Shown here: positions 60,264 through 64,000 of the stretch, one piece after another | Layout: each line of letters starts with the position of its first letter | Position numbering within the stretch: position 1 is the stretch's first letter | Assembly: GCA_042691655.1 (NCBI GenBank) | Contig: CP170506.1 | Location: 2,418,001 to 2,482,000, forward strand | Length of the DNA stretch: 64,000 nucleotides | Reading direction: 5' to 3' | Source of the DNA: UBA695 sp042691655 | Lineage (GTDB): Bacteria > Verrucomicrobiota > Verrucomicrobiia > Chthoniobacterales > Chthoniobacteraceae | Translations under genes and position numbers: made by a program | Notes under the pieces: generated by a model | The model's database searches: none | Told to the model about the DNA's origin: nothing | Seen by the model: the letters and a program-made list of their open reading frames with translations, nothing else

Positions 60264-60354
60264 GGGATGGGTTGCACCGGCGCTATTATCAGAGACTGCT
60301 TAAAAGCGGGGACAGCTTTGGTAATATACTGACTTCGAAATTGAGTTGAAATAA

Positions 60355-60882
60355 CTATTGATGCTTTACGGGCTTTCCGCCCCTTTTGACATAGGCCAGC
60401 ACCTTTTGTTCGTCTCCGGCAGCGGCCCAGACTTCGCGCAGGAAATCGGCCGGATGGAGGTCGAACTGGCGTAAAAACGCCCGGTCGCCGCCGCAGCAAT
60501 ACATTAGGTCAAGGGGGAGTTCGCCACGCAATCTTCCCTCGGCTTTTTGGATGATGCGGGGGAGCCACGGAATCCCGCCCAGTTCCGCGGTTTTAGCGGA
60601 AAAATCGGCCATGGTCAGACGGCGCGCCGAGGGAACCCCTTTCTGCATGACCAGGAAGTAATCCCGCCTCACGGAAAGGATCAGGAGCGCGGTTTCCCAC
60701 TCCAGGGAATCGGCGTCTTCGGCGAAATCATACAATTCCATCGCCGAGGCTCCAATTCCCTTCAAAAATTCCACTTCTGCAGGCTCGAAGAGGGTTTGCG
60801 GATCGCGATGCCCTGCCTGATAACGAGAAAAAGCCTTATCGTACAGCGGTCTTACGTGGCTGGTCCAATCGTAGGATTTCAT
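60355..60882 (-). CDS. DUF5069 domain-containing protein
   Basis: This 175-residue cytoplasmic protein starts at ATG 60882. The second half contains the DUF5069 pattern: ELGGIPWLPRIIQKAEGRLRGELP, then YCCGGDRAFLRQFDLHPADFLREVW and VLAYVKR. The first half (SYDWTSHVRPLYDKAFSRYQAG...FLKGIGASAMELYDFAED) is a helical domain often joined to it. The family is common in Verrucomicrobia; its function is unknown. It stands alone between mobile remnants and a small secreted-protein gene. Confidence 0.75.
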   Translation of the reverse strand: MKSYDWTSHVRPLYDKAFSRYQAGHRDPQTLFEPAEVEFLKGIGASAMELYDFAEDADSLEWETALLILSVRRDYFLVMQKGVPSARRLTMADFSAKTAELGGIPWLPRIIQKAEGRLRGELPLDLMYCCGGDRAFLRQFDLHPADFLREVWAAAGDEQKVLAYVKRGGKPVKHQ

Positions 60883-61040
60883 ACCCAAAGCATACACCCG
60901 TGCGCCCGTTTGTCAGAGATATTGTTGCTGATAAGGCGCTCGGAGCATCAACGCGCTGGTGTTTTGTTGCGATGAAAAGAGCCAGTGTAAAGCGCTGGAA
61001 TACAGGCAACCGGGACTTCCCCTAAGCCCGGCTCAGTCCA

Positions 61041-61358
61041 CTAGCGGTGATGATGTCCGCCGCCCCAATGGCCCCCACCCCAGTGACCGCCACCCCAATG
61101 CCCGCCGCCGCCGAAGCCGAAATACGCCCCGCTATAATACGGGTAGCCATAGCCGTAACCGTAGCCGTCATACGGGTAATAGCCACCGTAATAGCCGGGC
61201 GAGTAGCCGTAAATCGGAGCCGGGTTGACGATGACGCTCCCGTCGCTGTAATGATGGTACCGGTAGTGATAACGTTCCCGCGCGGTCGCCGTGGAGAGCA
61301 TTCCCACGCCCAGGAGCAGAGCGAGGCCCAAACGGAGTGGAAACTTCAAAGTTTTCAT
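61041..61358 (-). CDS. small secreted Gly/Tyr/His-rich protein
   Basis: This 105-residue protein has signal peptide MKTLKFPLRLGLALLLGVGMLSTATA. The mature part is a low-complexity sequence: Tyr/Gly-rich in the middle (GYSPGYYGGYYPYDGYGYGYG) and four GGGHW-type units at the end finishing HHHR. The His cluster could bind metals, and Gly/Tyr-rich chains often form surface or matrix material; both are guesses. The repeat character is visible on the DNA as tandem 15-base units near 61055-61115. Confidence 0.6.
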   Translation of the reverse strand: MKTLKFPLRLGLALLLGVGMLSTATARERYHYRYHHYSDGSVIVNPAPIYGYSPGYYGGYYPYDGYGYGYGYPYYSGAYFGFGGGGHWGGGHWGGGHWGGGHHHR

Positions 61359-62384
61359 AAGGATGCGGGCAATATAAGCCTATCCCGCATTTTTGTTCGG
61401 GAAAAATGGACTTTTCGAAGAGTGTCGGCGTGGCCTTAAAACCATCCGCTTCAACCAAGGCCCGCTCCACTCGAATCGGAGAATTCCGCCAGTCCGATTA
61501 GCCGGCCTGATGAAGCCAACTGCATGACATGATAAACAACGATCCTGTTTCGCGGCGCATTGATTTCTTCCTGATGAGCGCGCCTCGCATGGCAGTCATT
61601 TAATGGCTATATTAATTCGCAAAAGAGGTGTAGTATGAGCGCAAGTAAGACTAACTGCTTGATCTGCCCTACAGCTTTATAAGCGCAAGTAGAGCAGGTT
61701 TCCGCGTCGTGGCTCCCCCTTGGCGGACTAAGGTTGGGTGGGGGGTCTCCAGCCGTGAAAGGGATAACCTTGAGTTTCTGTGGAGCCTCGCAGGCATTCT
61801 TCCTGAGACGGGCTTTCAGGCCGAGTTTTCCTTGCTTAAACGAACGCGCTACGTATTGCGCCGCGCTGCTTCAGTAAAAGTTATAACACGCCGTGTTGTC
61901 ACTCGGTAATCGGGTGAGGGTGCGGGTTGTTGATTCGACCAAACAAGCCCCAAAAGCAGCAGCCAAGAACGGAGCCGACGCGAACAAAAGCGCCGGGCGC
62001 GTAGAACAGCACGGCGCGGAATCGCGACGAGTGCCGCAATTCCGCGCCGGACATTTCAATTTAGCTGCGCAGACAGATTGGACGCCCGAAACCTCAGAAA
62101 ACTTCGACGCCCCCAATCACTGCCGAACCGACGATTTTCAGTATTATGCTGCGGCAGCACCGCTTCAATCCTTTTCCGCCGTTCCCATTTCGATTTTCCG
62201 CCGCCTAAAGAATTTAAGCTCATGAGCGGTGGGATGCGGCAAATGTAATTCGCTGTAGCAACACCAGACGATTTCCTCCGGGACTTGAAAAAACGTGGGC
62301 GGGGCCACGACGAGCAGTTATTTGGACATAGACAGAAATGACTTGTAAACCCATGGAGCGGGAAGAAAATCCCGAACAACACCC
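61359..62384. other. kilobase of DNA without supported genes
   Basis: No frame in this region shows codon use or domains that would make it convincing. A 15-codon frame at 61635-61682 (MSASKTNCLICPTAL) is preceded by AGAGGTG at good spacing and could be a leader peptide, but nothing behind it supports attenuation. The strings GCGCAAGTA at about 61640 and 61683 form a short direct repeat around it. Otherwise no RNA gene, mobile element end or strong hairpin was seen. Confidence 0.4.
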
Positions 62385-63419
62385 ATGCCAATGAATGAGA
62401 AAACGACGGAAGATCACAGGCCCAGGGTGGCGATACTCGACGACTATGCTGGCGTCGCTCTCGACCTCGCCGACTGGTCGCCGGTAAAGGAAAAGGCAGA
62501 AGTCACGGTTTTCGACCGTCACCTCTCCGAGGCCGAGGCTGTTGAGGCGCTACAGCCGTTCGACGTCGTTTGCACCCTCCGCGAACGAATGGCCTTTCCC
62601 CGCACGCTCATCGAGCGGTTGCCGAATCTGAAACTGATGACCATCGTCGGCATGAGCCTGGCGAACTTGGATATGGCCGCTGCCAGCGAACACGGCATCC
62701 TTGTGACCCACCCGAACTTCGCCAACTCTGCATTCGGCGCCGCCAGCAACGGCACCCCGGAACTGGCATGGGGGTTAATGATCGCAACGGTGCGCCACTT
62801 GGCCGAAGAACATCGGCGCATGCGCGAGGGCGGCTGGCAGACCACCACGGGTCTGACCCTGGCTGGCAAGACGCTTGGCCTTCTTGGTCTCGGCAAGATC
62901 GGCAAACGCATGGCCGAATACGCGAAGGTGTTTGGGATGGAAGTGATCGCCTGGAGCCAGAATCTTACCAGCGAGGCTGCGGCGGCCGTCGGCGTGCGCC
63001 GGGTCGAGAAAGAGGCGCTCTTTAGAGAAGCCGACGTGGTTTCCATCCACGTGGTGCTCTCGGAGCGCACGCGGGGTCTCGTCACTGCCCGCGAGTTGGC
63101 CCTGATGAAGCCAGGCACCTATTTAATCAACACGTCCAGAGGCCCGATCGTCGATGAGGCGGCCCTTATCGCCGCGCTCAAAGCCGGACGGATCGCCGGA
63201 GCGGGGCTGGACGTCTATGACGTCGAACCGCTGCCACCCGATCATCCGTTGCGGTTTCTGCCAAACGTGACACTCTCTCCCCACCTTGGATTCGTCACCC
63301 GCGAACTCCTCGCCTTCGTCTATTCAGACACCGTGGAAGCCGTCGCGGCTTGGCTGGAGGGGAAGCCCGTTCGGGTCGTGAACCGCGAGGCGTTGCGGCA
63401 TCAAACTCCGGCAGACTAG
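62385..63419 (+). CDS. D-2-hydroxyacid dehydrogenase (NAD-dependent, PGDH-like)
   Basis: This 344-residue cytoplasmic enzyme has NAD-binding motif GLLGLGKIGKRMAEYAK. Catalytic Arg lies in INTSRGPIVDEAAL, Glu in YDVEPLPPDHPL, and His in LSPHLGFVT. It is closer to the phosphoglycerate-dehydrogenase/formate-dehydrogenase branch of the family than the protein at 6948-7997, with an unusual N-terminal domain (VAILDDYAGVALDLADWSPVKE) known from a subgroup of unassigned dehydrogenases. ATG 62391 two codons downstream is an alternative start. The gene has no close partners, so the substrate cannot be guessed. Confidence 0.9.
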   Translation: MPMNEKTTEDHRPRVAILDDYAGVALDLADWSPVKEKAEVTVFDRHLSEAEAVEALQPFDVVCTLRERMAFPRTLIERLPNLKLMTIVGMSLANLDMAAASEHGILVTHPNFANSAFGAASNGTPELAWGLMIATVRHLAEEHRRMREGGWQTTTGLTLAGKTLGLLGLGKIGKRMAEYAKVFGMEVIAWSQNLTSEAAAAVGVRRVEKEALFREADVVSIHVVLSERTRGLVTARELALMKPGTYLINTSRGPIVDEAALIAALKAGRIAGAGLDVYDVEPLPPDHPLRFLPNVTLSPHLGFVTRELLAFVYSDTVEAVAAWLEGKPVRVVNREALRHQTPAD

Positions 63420-63571
63420 CCTGTCTTCGCGTCTTCGCACTTGGATTCAGTTATATTGGGCTACCGGCGGGTTGTTGATTTACCTACCTGCGCGTTGAAC
63501 CGAAAGTATCTTGACTTTCCACCATGGCATTTTTAACTAAGACAAGCATTTAATACATCGAAAAATAACCG

Positions 63572-64000
63572 ATGAACCCTGTGTCTGATATACCTCCTAG
63601 CAACCAACAGAACAGTGACATGGATAAAAAGGTGTCCGATCTCACTTCGAGATACTACACTGCAGAACGATGGACTTGGATTTTAGGAATTTCCCTTATC
63701 ATATGGATATTTGGCGGGGGCAATATCTTCCAAAACATTCCTATTCTCGGAATTACATTGGCAGAAACAAAATATTGTCCTCATATTGTCTTCGGCATAC
63801 TCGCGGCAAATGTTATTTTGCTGTACATTGAATGGAACCAGGCAGAAAGGGCCGTACGGGGTAAGCCATTTTCGATTTTTCGATTTTCTGCAACTTTGCT
63901 GTTTTCGGCAATTGTTACTTGGTTGATTTTGCCAACCCTATTGATTTACACTAAATATTCCGGAACCTTTCAAGGTTGGTATTACGCTGCAGTTGCGATT
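63572..64000 (+). CDS. membrane protein, 3' end outside window
   Basis: A frame from ATG 63572 stays open for 143 codons to the window end. It begins MNPVSDIPPSNQQNSDMDKK, then has hydrophobic segments WTWILGISLIIWIFGGG, IVFGILAANVILLYI and FSATLLFSAIVTWLILPTLLIY, so at least three membrane helices. I do not recognise the family. The DNA is AT-richer than the neighbours. The real end lies beyond base 64000. Confidence 0.55.
   Translation, partial: MNPVSDIPPSNQQNSDMDKKVSDLTSRYYTAERWTWILGISLIIWIFGGGNIFQNIPILGITLAETKYCPHIVFGILAANVILLYIEWNQAERAVRGKPFSIFRFSATLLFSAIVTWLILPTLLIYTKYSGTFQGWYYAAVAI

Noticed and set aside
61893..62225. A 110-codon plus-strand frame, and an overlapping 111-codon minus-strand frame
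   Set aside because: Neither has a ribosome-binding site, a domain or plausible composition, and they occupy the same DNA.

Overview
The window most likely comes from a member of the Verrucomicrobiota. Three copies of the 'Verru_Chthon cassette' (prepilin-like proteins D, B, C and A, named from Verrucomicrobium and Chthoniobacter) sit beside very large secreted beta-strand-repeat proteins with PEP-CTERM tails, many carbohydrate-active enzymes, and a DUF5703 and a DUF5069 protein. Shine-Dalgarno sequences are often weak. No rRNA, tRNA or CRISPR array was seen.

Layout. 1-2.15 kb: the end of a first cassette (protein A only; D, B and C would lie left of the window). 2.2-2.9 kb: decayed DNA. 2.9-5.1 kb: PEP-CTERM protein 1. 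5.4-6.9 kb: an IS3-type element with a frameshifted orfB. 6.9-25.3 kb: locus I. PEP-CTERM protein 2, a 2-hydroxyacid dehydrogenase and an FAD oxidoreductase are on the minus strand. On the plus strand follow an SGNH esterase, a heparinase II/III-like lyase, an MFS transporter, an AraC regulator and a GH1 glycosidase, then a complete D-B-C-A cassette, with a sialate O-acetylesterase-like enzyme convergent to it. 25.8-29.3 kb: an rve-type transposase gene and a truncated IS66. 30.2-51.6 kb: locus II. PEP-CTERM protein 3, GH2 with malectin, a DUF5703 glycosidase and a second acetylesterase are on the minus strand; a second complete cassette plus an accessory secreted protein are on the plus strand; then come a beta-helix protein, a LacI regulator and a pectate-lyase-fold protein. 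51.7-56.2 kb: locus III, with a LamG protein, an MFS transporter, a GH29-like enzyme and a second LacI regulator. 56.3-64 kb: transposase ruins, a HEAT-like secreted protein, a GYF-domain membrane protein, a DUF5069 protein, a Gly/His/Tyr-rich secreted protein, a second 2-hydroxyacid dehydrogenase and a membrane protein that runs off the end.

How the parts fit. Each locus looks like a glycan-utilisation unit with its own regulator and candidate operators. In locus II the palindrome TTATCGCGATAA or a close variant lies before the LacI gene, the PEP-CTERM gene, GH2, the acetylesterase and the pseudopilin cassette. In locus III a TTACnCnnGTAA motif precedes the LacI gene, the GH29-like gene and the LamG gene. 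In locus I a TTTTTCC-centred motif recurs in five promoter regions. The main proposal is that Verru_Chthon pseudopilin cassettes and their PEP-CTERM beta-repeat partners are substrate-induced parts of glycan-capture loci, not housekeeping secretion parts. No secretion ATPase, secretin or platform protein is present in the window, so the cassettes would need machinery encoded elsewhere.
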